Shown here piece after piece: positions 44,616-53,920 of a stretch of 64,000 bases of DNA. The notes below the pieces were generated by a model, which was given only the letters and a program-made list of their open reading frames with translations, had not been told where the DNA came from and ran no database searches. Origin of the DNA: Arcobacter sp. F2176. Its GTDB lineage: Bacteria > Campylobacterota > Campylobacteria > Campylobacterales > Arcobacteraceae. The number at the start of each line of letters is the position of its first letter. Position 1 is the first letter of the stretch. Made by a program: the position numbers and the translations under genes. The stretch is taken from positions 225,752-289,751 of the forward strand of contig NZ_PDJV01000003.1 of the NCBI RefSeq assembly GCF_004116465.1. The letters run 5' to 3'.

Positions 44616-46350
44616 GATCTAATTCCTTTAATAGTTTTTTATCTTCAAAATAACGGTATGGTTTAGCCTTGATTGGGTTTTTATAGTTGTTTGTAGCTAA
44701 AATATAAATAGTGTCTTTATCTAAAGATAAAAGATCTTGTTCCGTGATTAATTTTTGACCTAATAATTGTTTTTGAATAGAACGAGATCCTTTTGTATCA
44801 AGTGAACGGCTTTCACTTCTTCTTTCTACTGTAAAATCACCAATTATTTCTGCATATCTTTTCGCAGTTTCTTTATTATTTTGAGGGAAAATAACTTTAT
44901 AAGCTGTCGTTGATTCAAGTATGTCTAATGTTTCTTGACCGTAGATTTTTTTAATTTGTGCGTAGTCTTGTGCAATAAATATAGATAGTTTTTTATATCC
45001 TCTACCAAGTGAAGGAACTTCCATAAGATAATCAAGTTTTCCAAAACGAGGAAACTCGTCATATATCCCAACTATATCTAAATCATCTTTACCAGGTAAT
45101 ACAGAAAGTAATCTTCTTAAATTGAACTCTATAAATAAACGATTAACCATTGTAAGAGGTTTTAAATCTTTTTCTTTTATAGAAATGTAAAGAGAAGATA
45201 TCTCTTTTCTAAAATCTTCAATAACTAATTCATTAGAACTAAAATTTTCAGCAATAATAGGATTAGAAAATATATTTAGAGGTGACTTAAAAGAGCCATA
45301 AACACCCGAATACTCTTTGTCGGCTTTTTTCTTAATAGCGATAACTTCTTCTTTAATTCTAGAGGGAAGAGAACAACTAAAAAAATCGTCATTTTCTTCT
45401 TTTTGGATTTCAATATAAAGAAAAAATATCAAAGGATCTGTGTTATCTTCATAAGGATATTCAGGATATAAAGAAATAAAATCTTGCATAGAGAAAGATC
45501 TTATTTCAGGAATAGAAGTCGAACCATTTTTATATATAAGCCAAAGAGCCAATAAAATAAAAATATTTCTTCCCTCTTCACTCCAATAGTCGTAATTTTC
45601 TTTTTCAGGATAAATTAGATATGCAACCTCATTAACTATTTCTTCTACTATAGCCCATTTTTCAATAATTAGATTATGGTTTTCATCAAAGATATCACCT
45701 ATAATACTTTTATCTAAAGGATTAAATTTAACACAATCTTTGTCTAAAGGATTAAATTTATAGATTTTACTATTGTACTTTTCTTTTCTATACTTTGATG
45801 TTATTTCAAAGAGTTCTCCTTTTATATCAAAAGCAAAAGTACTAGCTTCTAATAATAAAAGATTAGGAACTGAAATTGAACTTGACTTTCCCGTATTTGG
45901 TGGAGCAAGAACTAAACAAGATAAAGGATCTGAATATCTTAAAAGTTTAGATCCTTTTTTTCCTAAAACAATTCCTTTTTTTTCAAATAATTTCATTTTC
46001 TTTATTAGAGTATCGTCAGCAAAAGCAGCACTTCCATACTCACCTCTAACACCTAAACGAGGTAAAAACCCAGTTAAAGGAGTTAATAACGCGACATATA
46101 CCCCAAGAGTGTATAATGGGGCAGTTTCTTTTTTTAAAGCATGTTCAATGCTGTTAATGTGCTGCCAAATTGATAAATCTAATAATTGTAAATGGTAAAC
46201 ATGATTTAAAACCAAAGAATAAATAAAAGGACTAACTATTAATAACAATAGAAAGAACTTAATAAAAGCAAATTTAATGTTGTAATGCTTCATTTTTTTG
46301 AACCTCCATAAATAAAGAATCAAGACAATCGGGGCATATAAAACTATCAA
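44599..46350 (-). CDS. virD4: VirD4/TraG coupling protein
   Basis: 583 residues. Two or three N-terminal membrane helices (to about 105), then the ATPase: Walker A APPNTGKSSSISVPNLL near 150, TFAFDIKGELFEITSKYR, and Walker B VGIYDEFPRFGKLDYL near 430. The conserved ALWLIY and SRSLDTKGSRSI segments follow the VirD4/TraG plan. It brings the relaxase-DNA complex to the VirB channel. Overlaps the preceding 107-aa gene by 77 bases, an unusually long overlap; the first ATG of virD4 may not be the real start. Confidence 0.92.
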   Translation of the reverse strand: MIVLYAPIVLILYLWRFKKMKHYNIKFAFIKFFLLLLIVSPFIYSLVLNHVYHLQLLDLSIWQHINSIEHALKKETAPLYTLGVYVALLTPLTGFLPRLGVRGEYGSAAFADDTLIKKMKLFEKKGIVLGKKGSKLLRYSDPLSCLVLAPPNTGKSSSISVPNLLLLEASTFAFDIKGELFEITSKYRKEKYNSKIYKFNPLDKDCVKFNPLDKSIIGDIFDENHNLIIEKWAIVEEIVNEVAYLIYPEKENYDYWSEEGRNIFILLALWLIYKNGSTSIPEIRSFSMQDFISLYPEYPYEDNTDPLIFFLYIEIQKEENDDFFSCSLPSRIKEEVIAIKKKADKEYSGVYGSFKSPLNIFSNPIIAENFSSNELVIEDFRKEISSLYISIKEKDLKPLTMVNRLFIEFNLRRLLSVLPGKDDLDIVGIYDEFPRFGKLDYLMEVPSLGRGYKKLSIFIAQDYAQIKKIYGQETLDILESTTAYKVIFPQNNKETAKRYAEIIGDFTVERRSESRSLDTKGSRSIQKQLLGQKLITEQDLLSLDKDTIYILATNNYKNPIKAKPYRYFEDKKLLKELDHANKI

Positions 46351-46597
46351 CTTTTAAACTCTTAACACTTGATTTAATTTTAGTTTTAATCATGTCAATA
46401 TTTAAAAGTGGTTTATCTCCTACAAAAAAATCCTCAAAATAAAAAGATTTTTTAACTCTTTTCCCACAATTCGAAAACTTATCATTTAAGAATAAATCTT
46501 TTGTTGTTTCTAAATCTCTTATTTGAGTTGATAAATGTAAAAGATTATCATTTTGAGAATATCTAAAGTAATAAATTATATGTCTTTTAAACTGCAT
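46274..46597 (-). CDS. Small protein with CPDC motif between virB11 and virD4
   Basis: 107 residues, with a zinc-ribbon-like or redox CPDC near residue 93 and an isolated upstream cysteine (NCGKRVKKSF). It overlaps virB11 by 11 bases. Not recognised; too small for a motor or pore subunit. Confidence 0.55.
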   Translation of the reverse strand: MQFKRHIIYYFRYSQNDNLLHLSTQIRDLETTKDLFLNDKFSNCGKRVKKSFYFEDFFVGDKPLLNIDMIKTKIKSSVKSLKVDSFICPDCLDSLFMEVQKNEALQH

Positions 46598-47630
46598 GAT
46601 TTACCTCGCTTTCTTCTTTAATAATTTCATTAATAGATTTAATCGCCATTACTTTTCTGTTAAATCCTACACGCTCAATTTTAATCACATAATCAAGAGC
46701 AGACTTAATAAAAGCATTTAAAGTATCTTTTTCAGAAGTAAATCCAGCAAGTAAAAGATTTAGCTGTAAAGAGTTTAAAGTGTCATTTGGGTGATCGGTA
46801 TGTAAAGTACTTAACATACCTTTATGACCCGTATTTCCAAGTCTTAAAAATGCCATTGTATTTTCTGTATCAATTTCACCTAAAAAAATTCTGTCAGGTC
46901 GTAAACGCATAGAAATATCAATAGCCCCACGATAAGTTAATTTAGAAAGATTAGAGCTATTTTTTGAAACCATTATTTCTTCTTTGTTTTTCTGAGGGAT
47001 AATTAATTCTGCTGAATCTTGAATTGCTACAATACGAGTACTTAAATCAATATATTTAATTAATTGATTTAAGAATGAAGTTTTAGCTGTACCCGTTCCA
47101 CCAACAATTAAAATATTTTTACCCACTTTTACAAGATTAATAACAAGTTCAACCTCTAAGTGACTTGTAGGTTTTTGTTCTTCTTTTAATTTATGAATGG
47201 TTTTTTCTAAGTATTTAATCTTTTCTTCTAACTCGTTATTTTTTTCAAGTATTTCTACACCTTTATTGTCATTAATATAATCTTCAAGTTTAAACTCAAT
47301 ACCTAAAGGTTTTCGAATTAAGATTGTATTGCAGTTACTTAACAAGCAAGAACGATGAACACCAGTAACTCTATGACTAGTATTTGGAATATTTGAAGAT
47401 AGTAATATGAATTTGTGGTTAAACTGTTGTTCTGAAAAAGTGGCTAATTGATCTGGTAAATCTTCCAGGAATTGGAAAGTAATATTAGGATCTTTAATTT
47501 CTTTAAATCCTTTTGTTGTATCAAGTCTAACAATTCCAATTTCATGTAAGATGATTTCTGAAACATCATCTCGAGTAAGATATTTATTTATCTTACTCAA
47601 GAGATTTTGAAGTATTCTATCAGATTTCAT
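46587..47630 (-). CDS. virB11: VirB11 traffic ATPase
   Basis: 347 residues. N-terminal domain followed by the RecA-like motor: Walker A GGTGTAKTSFLNQ near 177 (A in place of the usual S/G), the Asp box IVAIQDSAELIIPQ, the LRLRPDRIFLGEI walker-type segment, and the His box GHKGMLSTLHTDHP. It powers assembly and transfer as a hexamer at the inner face of the membrane. Follows the 744-aa gene by 4 bases. Confidence 0.93.
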   Translation of the reverse strand: MKSDRILQNLLSKINKYLTRDDVSEIILHEIGIVRLDTTKGFKEIKDPNITFQFLEDLPDQLATFSEQQFNHKFILLSSNIPNTSHRVTGVHRSCLLSNCNTILIRKPLGIEFKLEDYINDNKGVEILEKNNELEEKIKYLEKTIHKLKEEQKPTSHLEVELVINLVKVGKNILIVGGTGTAKTSFLNQLIKYIDLSTRIVAIQDSAELIIPQKNKEEIMVSKNSSNLSKLTYRGAIDISMRLRPDRIFLGEIDTENTMAFLRLGNTGHKGMLSTLHTDHPNDTLNSLQLNLLLAGFTSEKDTLNAFIKSALDYVIKIERVGFNRKVMAIKSINEIIKEESEVNHAV

Positions 47631-47634
47631 AATC

Positions 47635-49869
47635 TTATCTTATGATTCTATAAATGCTTTTTGTCGGTATATCTAAATAAGTACCATCTGCTCTTAGAAA
47701 TTTTGTGATTATTTGATATTCTCCTATTTTTTCCCAATATTGATAAGGGGTACAATACTTTTCTGTAAAAGGACCTGTATACCATTTCCCTGCCCCGCTA
47801 GCTCCACAACTTTTTGTATAAACATTTTGAGTTATATCTCCACCTATACATTGTGAGTAAGACATATTAAACCCATTGGCATCGCCAATAATAGAATCAC
47901 CTCTTTTGAAATTGCAAGTCCAACTAGTTATATTAAACTTGGTAGTATTTTTTGAAATAGGGAAAATTCCGTTAGAATGATCGATTATTTTATTAGGTTC
48001 ATTAAAAATTGAATAAGTTTCATCGTTATTTTTAACGAGTCTTTTAAATCCTAAATCTTTTATAAATTTAATATTTTCTGAACTTTGAACATACGGAATA
48101 GGTGAACCTTTAACGCATCCTTGTTCATTTGCTCCCGTTATATCAAGAAACTTAGTTTCGTTTGTTCTAGTATCAACAAAAAAAGTCTTTTTCCATTCAT
48201 TAGAAAATTTATTTTCGTCGTCATTTTCCCAACTGCAATGCTCCGTTTGATGTGGAAAATTTAAAGGATCTTTAGAACAAGAAGAAACTTCAATCTCTTC
48301 ATTAGTTTGAGGATCTGTAAAAACTTGTTTTGACATTGGATAACTTTGATTATTAGCAAAATCATGTTCATAACCACATTGTAAAGTTGTTAATTCAATA
48401 GAACCATCTTCACTTGGTTTACATTGTGTTAAATAGTGTACAATGCCATTTACATCTTTATAAGCAACTCTTTTATTATAAACAATATGGTTATCATCTA
48501 ATCGTTGAAATTCGCAAGTATCAGGCGTTAAATAATGTTCAAATTTAACACTACTGTCCTGGCACTCACCAACATATTGTTTTTTATTTTCAAACATATA
48601 AAAGTATTTTTCTTTTTGAATTGATACTTTATTTGTAAAGTCATCATATACATCGCACCCGTCATAAGTAGTATCTAGTTCATGTGTTGTTGTATCAAAT
48701 TTACAAGGTGTAACTTCTGCCACAGTTCCATTAACTTGTGCAACCTCTCTAAATGCAAATTGGACTTTATTATTATCATAATCTATTAGTGGACTACATT
48801 CTTTATTCCACTCTTTATAAGTATCTACGGGATAAGAAAGAGCCGAATCTGTACAAGCACCTACTTTAACATCTTCACGATCAAAAGTAAAAAATAATTG
48901 TTCTTGTTGTACTTGTGCTTTTAAATCTTTTCTAAAAACTAAACCACAACCCGTGTAAGTTGATTTAAGAGTTTGAGGGTTATCATAGTCTATAGTACAA
49001 CTTTCAACTGTTGTTTCAACTCCTTCCTTATCAGCAACTTTTTTAGTTGCTACAAAAACCTCTTTTGTTTTATAATCTACTTTAGGCGTACAACCTTTTG
49101 TTGTAGTATAAATTGGAACGGGTGAACCTATACTCATACAAATTTCATTTACAAGTTGTTTAAACTGTACAGTTCCATTCGAAATAACATTTTGACAACT
49201 CTTTTCCGTATCTATAGTAACTGTTGGTTCTTCAAATCCATTGTTATTTCCATTATCATAACTAGAATTTGAACCAGCGTCTGTATTAGTATCTTGATAT
49301 CTATTTGGATTAGATTCCATAGTTAAAGTTTCTAAATCTCCATTTAATGCAGCTGATTTTTTATTACCATCTAAAGAGCTTTTATTTCCATTTAAAACAC
49401 CTGGATTCTCTTTTAATGAAATGTTAGTTTTATCTAACTTTTCAGCTTTTTCTTTTACTTCATTTAAATTTAAATTTAATTGTTCTAAGTTCCCCATTGC
49501 TCGAAACTTACTATCTTTTTCAATAGGAGTAGTAGTCTTAAGAGCAGAAGAAAAAGGATCATTTAAAATAACTTCTGTTTTATCTTTTTTAACCTTTTGC
49601 CAGGTAATACTTACTTTAACTTTTCCGTCTATTGTTTTGGTAGTGTTGTACTCACCTAGTAGCGAATAACCGTCATATTTCTTTTTATCAAGAAAATCAA
49701 GTTTTGCTTCAACTTTTTCAGTTTTCTTAGTTATATCAATTTTATCATTGTTTTTAACATAGATAACACCTGTCTTATTGTTTGCAGCTGTTTCTCCTGG
49801 AACACCAGGACTAACAGCTGCGAAAACTAAAGAACAAAGAGCAAGGCTCACATAAATAAATTTTTTCAT
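47635..49869 (-). CDS. Large cysteine-rich exported protein in the VirB operon
   Basis: 744 residues with a signal peptide (MKKFIYVSLALCSLVFA). Residues 20-200 are lysine-rich with coiled-coil patches. Residues about 215-560 hold cysteine-rich repeats of about 100 residues, each with a half of the type CxPxxDYxxxxVxxAxRxVxxxxG and a half ending in GxCxDSxxxxP; the disulfides would make an extended rod. A distinct C-terminal domain with six or more cysteines follows. It sits between virB10 and virB11, where no canonical gene belongs. It resembles TraN-type mating-pair stabilisers in size and cysteine content only; no homology is claimed. Confidence 0.75.
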   Translation of the reverse strand: MKKFIYVSLALCSLVFAAVSPGVPGETAANNKTGVIYVKNNDKIDITKKTEKVEAKLDFLDKKKYDGYSLLGEYNTTKTIDGKVKVSITWQKVKKDKTEVILNDPFSSALKTTTPIEKDSKFRAMGNLEQLNLNLNEVKEKAEKLDKTNISLKENPGVLNGNKSSLDGNKKSAALNGDLETLTMESNPNRYQDTNTDAGSNSSYDNGNNNGFEEPTVTIDTEKSCQNVISNGTVQFKQLVNEICMSIGSPVPIYTTTKGCTPKVDYKTKEVFVATKKVADKEGVETTVESCTIDYDNPQTLKSTYTGCGLVFRKDLKAQVQQEQLFFTFDREDVKVGACTDSALSYPVDTYKEWNKECSPLIDYDNNKVQFAFREVAQVNGTVAEVTPCKFDTTTHELDTTYDGCDVYDDFTNKVSIQKEKYFYMFENKKQYVGECQDSSVKFEHYLTPDTCEFQRLDDNHIVYNKRVAYKDVNGIVHYLTQCKPSEDGSIELTTLQCGYEHDFANNQSYPMSKQVFTDPQTNEEIEVSSCSKDPLNFPHQTEHCSWENDDENKFSNEWKKTFFVDTRTNETKFLDITGANEQGCVKGSPIPYVQSSENIKFIKDLGFKRLVKNNDETYSIFNEPNKIIDHSNGIFPISKNTTKFNITSWTCNFKRGDSIIGDANGFNMSYSQCIGGDITQNVYTKSCGASGAGKWYTGPFTEKYCTPYQYWEKIGEYQIITKFLRADGTYLDIPTKSIYRIIR

Positions 49870-50978
49870 TGTTTTTTCTCCTCATTGATTTGAACATCTA
49901 TTTTGTTATTCTTAACTTCTGGAAACCAAATATCAAGAATAGGACTAATAAAAATACGAGTTCCTGATTTAATATTAATCACGGGTTTAATGTTTAATTG
50001 TTGTTTTAAAACTTGATCACTAACTCTTCCAACATCATTTTTATAATCTCTTATAACCTCATTTTTTAATGATGTTGTTGTCGTTGATCCATTTGTAGTT
50101 GTATTTGTAGCAGTTGCGTTCGTTCCTTGCATAGCTGCATAGCTAAGAGCGTTAGCAACAGTTGTAATAGCAAGAGGTAAACCATATCTTGCCATGTATC
50201 TATTATCTAAGTCGCCTACTGTTCCACTTCTTCCCATTTGGTCGGCACTTAAAGAATTTGTTAGATTAATATTAACACCAAAAGGAGTTAATATTCTTAC
50301 CCATTGAATAGCAAGACGCTCCTCACCTATTTTTTTAATAGGTTGATAACTACCAATAGCAGTCGAGCCTTTAGGAATAAGAATTTGACGACCTTGAGAA
50401 CCATAGATATTATTCTCAATCATTGCAACAACTTTACCAGGTAAAAGAGAATTAACAGCAGTCATAAGAATTGCAGAAAAATTTTTGTCAGCTGTTATAA
50501 CCCTTTCTAATTTAACTCTCCTAGAGGCAACATCTTTTTCAATACCAAAATCCTTGTCATATAAATAAGGATCTATTTCTTTTTTAGAATCATATTTATG
50601 ATTATTTGGTTCTTTTATTTCCTCCTTTTTTGCGATTAAAGATGATTTATGATTGTGTAAACGCTCATAATTTATCTTATTTCTTAACAACTCTTGATAA
50701 TCAACTTCTTGAGTACCTACTAAGTTACTAATAAAGTTTTCTTCTTGAGGTTTAACTTTATCTTCTTGAGGTTTAACTTTATCTTCTTGAGGTTTTTCAA
50801 TCTTTACAATATTTATTTCTCTTGGATCAAAATAACCTTTTGGTAATTTTGTTTTAGTAACAATTCTTTTTTCTTCTTTTTTATCTTGTTGAATCAAAAT
50901 AATAGTAGTAATAATAGAAATAACTATCAATAGAAAAACACCTAAAATAATGAATACTTTTTTAAAATTAGTTTTCAT
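49866..50978 (-). CDS. virB10: VirB10 outer-to-inner membrane channel protein
   Basis: 370 residues. One N-terminal membrane helix (about 8-30), a proline/lysine linker with a near-perfect triple PQEDKVK repeat (about 63-80), and the C-terminal VirB10/TrbI beta-barrel domain (LLPGKVVAMIENNIYGSQGRQILIPKGSTAIGSYQ, then RLAIQWVRILTPFGVNINLTN). It spans the periplasm and forms the outer-membrane pore. Overlaps virB9 by 11 bases and the 744-aa gene by 4. Confidence 0.92.
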   Translation of the reverse strand: MKTNFKKVFIILGVFLLIVISIITTIILIQQDKKEEKRIVTKTKLPKGYFDPREINIVKIEKPQEDKVKPQEDKVKPQEENFISNLVGTQEVDYQELLRNKINYERLHNHKSSLIAKKEEIKEPNNHKYDSKKEIDPYLYDKDFGIEKDVASRRVKLERVITADKNFSAILMTAVNSLLPGKVVAMIENNIYGSQGRQILIPKGSTAIGSYQPIKKIGEERLAIQWVRILTPFGVNINLTNSLSADQMGRSGTVGDLDNRYMARYGLPLAITTVANALSYAAMQGTNATATNTTTNGSTTTTSLKNEVIRDYKNDVGRVSDQVLKQQLNIKPVINIKSGTRIFISPILDIWFPEVKNNKIDVQINEEKKQ

Positions 50979-52206
50979 TTTTATACCTTATACAAAAGTG
51001 TTTTTCGCCTAATCTTAAAGTAAAAGCATCATTGACGGATTTTGTGACAATAAATTCTCCTACAATTTCATAATCAAAAACTGGGCTATCATGACCGTCT
51101 AAAACTTCAAAAACAGGTGGAAATTTTTTAAACCCGTTGGATATATCGAATTTAAAATATGTAAATTCTTTATCATGAAAAACAACCTCAGGTTTTAAGC
51201 TTTTATCACCTTTAGTAAAGAAAAATGAAAAATCAGTTTTAGTCATATCAACTATTAAAGTTTTAAGGATTTCTTTGAATTCAAATTTTCCTATTTTTTC
51301 AATGTTAGAGTATTTTCCATCAAGTTCAAGAACCCAATCTTTACTAAGTTTTTTAACTTTAAGAATATTTTTTTCTATTGTGTAAGGAATTGAAATATTA
51401 TTGTTAAGTTCATCTTTATAGTAAATCTTTGGAACTGAAAAACCATCTTTAAATTTAAAATAAGTGTTCTTTTTATCATTGAATACAGCTTCAAGAGAAA
51501 AGGCCTTTTTTAATTTATAATCAAATTGTGTACCACTAATATTAAATTTTGTAAGATCAATACTTTTATCTTCTTTTTGAATTGATAATTTATTTTTTAA
51601 ATCTTCAATTTCTTCAGAAAGAGCAGCTATCTCTTTGTCTTTTTCATCAAGATTATCAATACTATTATTTTTTGGTAAAGCTCCATCAAGAGTTACATAA
51701 TTTAATAAATTAGGCTTTCTTTTATCATCTACACCTATGCTATACAAATAAAAAGTATAGGCTCGACCACTAGAACCAAGTACGGTTAAATTTGTATCAG
51801 CACCCAAAAAATTTGGTTTAACTGTAAATACATTATCTAATTTATATTTTGTTTCTTTATCTTTTAAAAGTTCAATAGTAAAAGAAGTATCTTCGCCAAA
51901 AATTGCAGAAATTGGAATTTCACCATCGGGTAAAATAACGGTACTTTTCATAAAAATTCTAGTACGGATTTTTATAGTACTATTTTGATTATATTTATAA
52001 ACTGATACCGTTTTACCTTCGCTTTTATCCACAAAAAATGCTTTTTGGATAGAATTGAGATCTATTACTGTATCTTTACCATTTAATAAATCTTTTTGTG
52101 CCTTTGTAATAGCTTCATCACTCGTATTAATAGTATCAGTTGTTATATCTTGAAAACTAAAAAGATAACAAGATAAAGCAATTAATATAAAGAATATTTT
52201 TTTCAT
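50968..52206 (-). CDS. virB9: VirB9 with a duplicated C-terminal domain
   Basis: 412 residues, about 120 more than typical VirB9. Signal peptide, the N-terminal beta domain, then a coiled coil (about 180-215). Two copies of the VirB9 C-terminal domain follow: EAVFNDKKNTYFKFKDGFSVPKIYY onward (225-300) and EVVFHDKEFTYFKFDISNGFKKFPPVF onward (325-405). The second keeps the conserved VTKSVNDAFTLRLGEKHFCI end. VirB9 forms the outer-membrane ring with VirB7 and VirB10; a second C-terminal domain would alter the ring. Overlaps virB8 by 4 bases. Confidence 0.88.
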   Translation of the reverse strand: MKKIFFILIALSCYLFSFQDITTDTINTSDEAITKAQKDLLNGKDTVIDLNSIQKAFFVDKSEGKTVSVYKYNQNSTIKIRTRIFMKSTVILPDGEIPISAIFGEDTSFTIELLKDKETKYKLDNVFTVKPNFLGADTNLTVLGSSGRAYTFYLYSIGVDDKRKPNLLNYVTLDGALPKNNSIDNLDEKDKEIAALSEEIEDLKNKLSIQKEDKSIDLTKFNISGTQFDYKLKKAFSLEAVFNDKKNTYFKFKDGFSVPKIYYKDELNNNISIPYTIEKNILKVKKLSKDWVLELDGKYSNIEKIGKFEFKEILKTLIVDMTKTDFSFFFTKGDKSLKPEVVFHDKEFTYFKFDISNGFKKFPPVFEVLDGHDSPVFDYEIVGEFIVTKSVNDAFTLRLGEKHFCIRYKNEN

Positions 52207-52859
52207 TTTTTTACCTTTGATAATTCATATCCAATTACATTAATAGCAATAGGATTAAGCGTAATATCTCTAAAGACACTTTTAAAATTTTTAAACTCAT
52301 AACTAATTGTCGCTTTGAAAAAATTAGTTTTTTTATTTGTTTTAGGATTATTGTCTTTTTTATATCTATCAGTTAGAGCAAACTCAACTATCGAAACATT
52401 ACCAGGTAAATCGACAGTTGAAATTATTTCAACACTTCTTGAAAACCCATCAATTGATCTAAGATTTTCACTTGTATTATAAAAGTTTTGGAACTCGATA
52501 TAAACATCATCACTAGATTGTGCATTAACAATCTTATAACGCCGTTTTGCGTCCTCGTCAATGTTAGAAATAGTTTCCCTAGCAATAACATAGTTTTCTA
52601 TAACAAAATGACGAATTAGCGTATCTTGTGTTATATCTTCATCTATATCTCTAACAGTTACAAAATTTTCTTGTGCAGACTTCATAACTAAAAGTTTGTA
52701 TTTTGTATCTTTTAATGGAAACAAACAAATTAATAAAATTGCTAAGATAACAATAACTACAGTTAATGCGATAATAACTTTTGATAAAAGAATAGGTACA
52801 TTATTAATCTTCTCTACTTCTTTAAAATTATCAATTTTAAATTCTTGATTATCATTCAT
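52203..52859 (-). CDS. virB8: VirB8 inner-membrane assembly factor
   Basis: 218 residues. N-terminal cytoplasmic tail, one membrane helix (about 27-47), and the NTF2-like periplasmic domain (REETISNIDEDAKRRYKIVNAQSSDDVYIEFQNFYN and a late SYEFKNFKSVFRDITLNPIAINVIGYEL). It nucleates the VirB complex. Lies 3 bases after virB7. Confidence 0.9.
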   Translation of the reverse strand: MNDNQEFKIDNFKEVEKINNVPILLSKVIIALTVVIVILAILLICLFPLKDTKYKLLVMKSAQENFVTVRDIDEDITQDTLIRHFVIENYVIARETISNIDEDAKRRYKIVNAQSSDDVYIEFQNFYNTSENLRSIDGFSRSVEIISTVDLPGNVSIVEFALTDRYKKDNNPKTNKKTNFFKATISYEFKNFKSVFRDITLNPIAINVIGYELSKVKK

Positions 52860-52862
52860 AAC

Positions 52863-53000
52863 TCAACCTTGAAATTGAAATTGTGGTATTTCTAAACACG
52901 CACACGGACTTATTTCTAAATTCGAATTAGATTTTGTAACGCAACCACTAAATAAAAATAAAGCAGCTGCCACCATTAACACTATGTAAAAATTTTTCAT
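52863..53000 (-). CDS. virB7: VirB7-like lipoprotein
   Basis: 45 residues with a lipobox signal (LMVAAALFLFSGC, cysteine at 20) and a short mature tail with two further cysteines (SPCACLEIPQ). An AAGGAG ribosome site precedes the ATG by 7 bases. Its place between virB6 and virB8 and its size are those of VirB7, which anchors the VirB9 ring in the outer membrane. The C-x-C could form a disulfide with VirB9. Confidence 0.82.
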   Translation of the reverse strand: MKNFYIVLMVAAALFLFSGCVTKSNSNLEISPCACLEIPQFQFQG

Positions 53001-53024
53001 TGTTTTTTCTCCTTGTAAATAAAT

Positions 53025-53909
53025 TTAAGCACCTTTTGGGATTGTTTTTTTTGCTAAATTAGTGGCAATTCTAGACCAACTAAAATTTGCAGCTTCATGT
53101 CCGCTACTTGCTCCTTGAGTTATCGCATTAGAAAGCTCTGGAACAGCCTTAATAAATATAATAGAAATTACACTTACAAAAATAGTAAAGATATCAGCAT
53201 GTCTTAATCCTAACGATTGATTAAGAGAAATGTCGATTGCTCCTTTTACAAAAAATAAAATTAATGCTAAAAATACGGAATACATAAAATAAGTCATTAA
53301 TGTTCTAAACCATAAAAAGAAAAGATTTTTTGAAAAGTTGAAGCAAAAGAAGAAAAGAAAAACGGGACCAATTATTAAAAGTAAACCAACATAAACGAGC
53401 GATTGAATTGAGTAAATAGTCGAATATACATAAATATAAAAGAAAGTAACTATTAATAAGAATCCAAAAACATAATTCATAGGTTGTAAAATAAAGCTAC
53501 CTTGAAAGTATGTACTAAATACATTAGTTGTAATTTTTAAAAATTGTGTATCTAACCAGGTAAACATATTTGCTTCACCTGATAAAGAAGATATCTTTTG
53601 AGTAATAAAATCTTTAATATCTAGTATTGGATTAGCAACCCATTCGTTATAAGTATGAAAATTGAATATGACACTAATTATAAGTGGAAAAACAATAAAT
53701 AACCTAGCTAAAACATCTATTTTTTTAATGTTAAAATTTCCTAAAATAATTTGATAACCAATAAATATAAAATATAAAGTTAATACGGGAACTAAAAAAG
53801 GAGCAAGTAAATCATTAGTTATTTGAAATACTGATTTATAAATTAAAGATAAAGCATTTTGAAAAGTTGTAGCTATTGTTTCAGCAAATCTAAGACTTTG
53901 TTCATTCAT
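53025..53909 (-). CDS. virB6: VirB6 polytopic membrane protein
   Basis: 294 residues with five to seven hydrophobic segments and the family's periplasmic loop in the middle. LAPFLVPVLTLYFIFIGYQIILGNFNI and YVGLLLIIGPVFLFFFCFNFSKNLFFLWFRTLMTYFMYSVFLALI are characteristic. It forms part of the inner-membrane channel. Confidence 0.88.
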   Translation of the reverse strand: MNEQSLRFAETIATTFQNALSLIYKSVFQITNDLLAPFLVPVLTLYFIFIGYQIILGNFNIKKIDVLARLFIVFPLIISVIFNFHTYNEWVANPILDIKDFITQKISSLSGEANMFTWLDTQFLKITTNVFSTYFQGSFILQPMNYVFGFLLIVTFFYIYVYSTIYSIQSLVYVGLLLIIGPVFLFFFCFNFSKNLFFLWFRTLMTYFMYSVFLALILFFVKGAIDISLNQSLGLRHADIFTIFVSVISIIFIKAVPELSNAITQGASSGHEAANFSWSRIATNLAKKTIPKGA

Positions 53910-53920
53910 TTTATAGCCTT

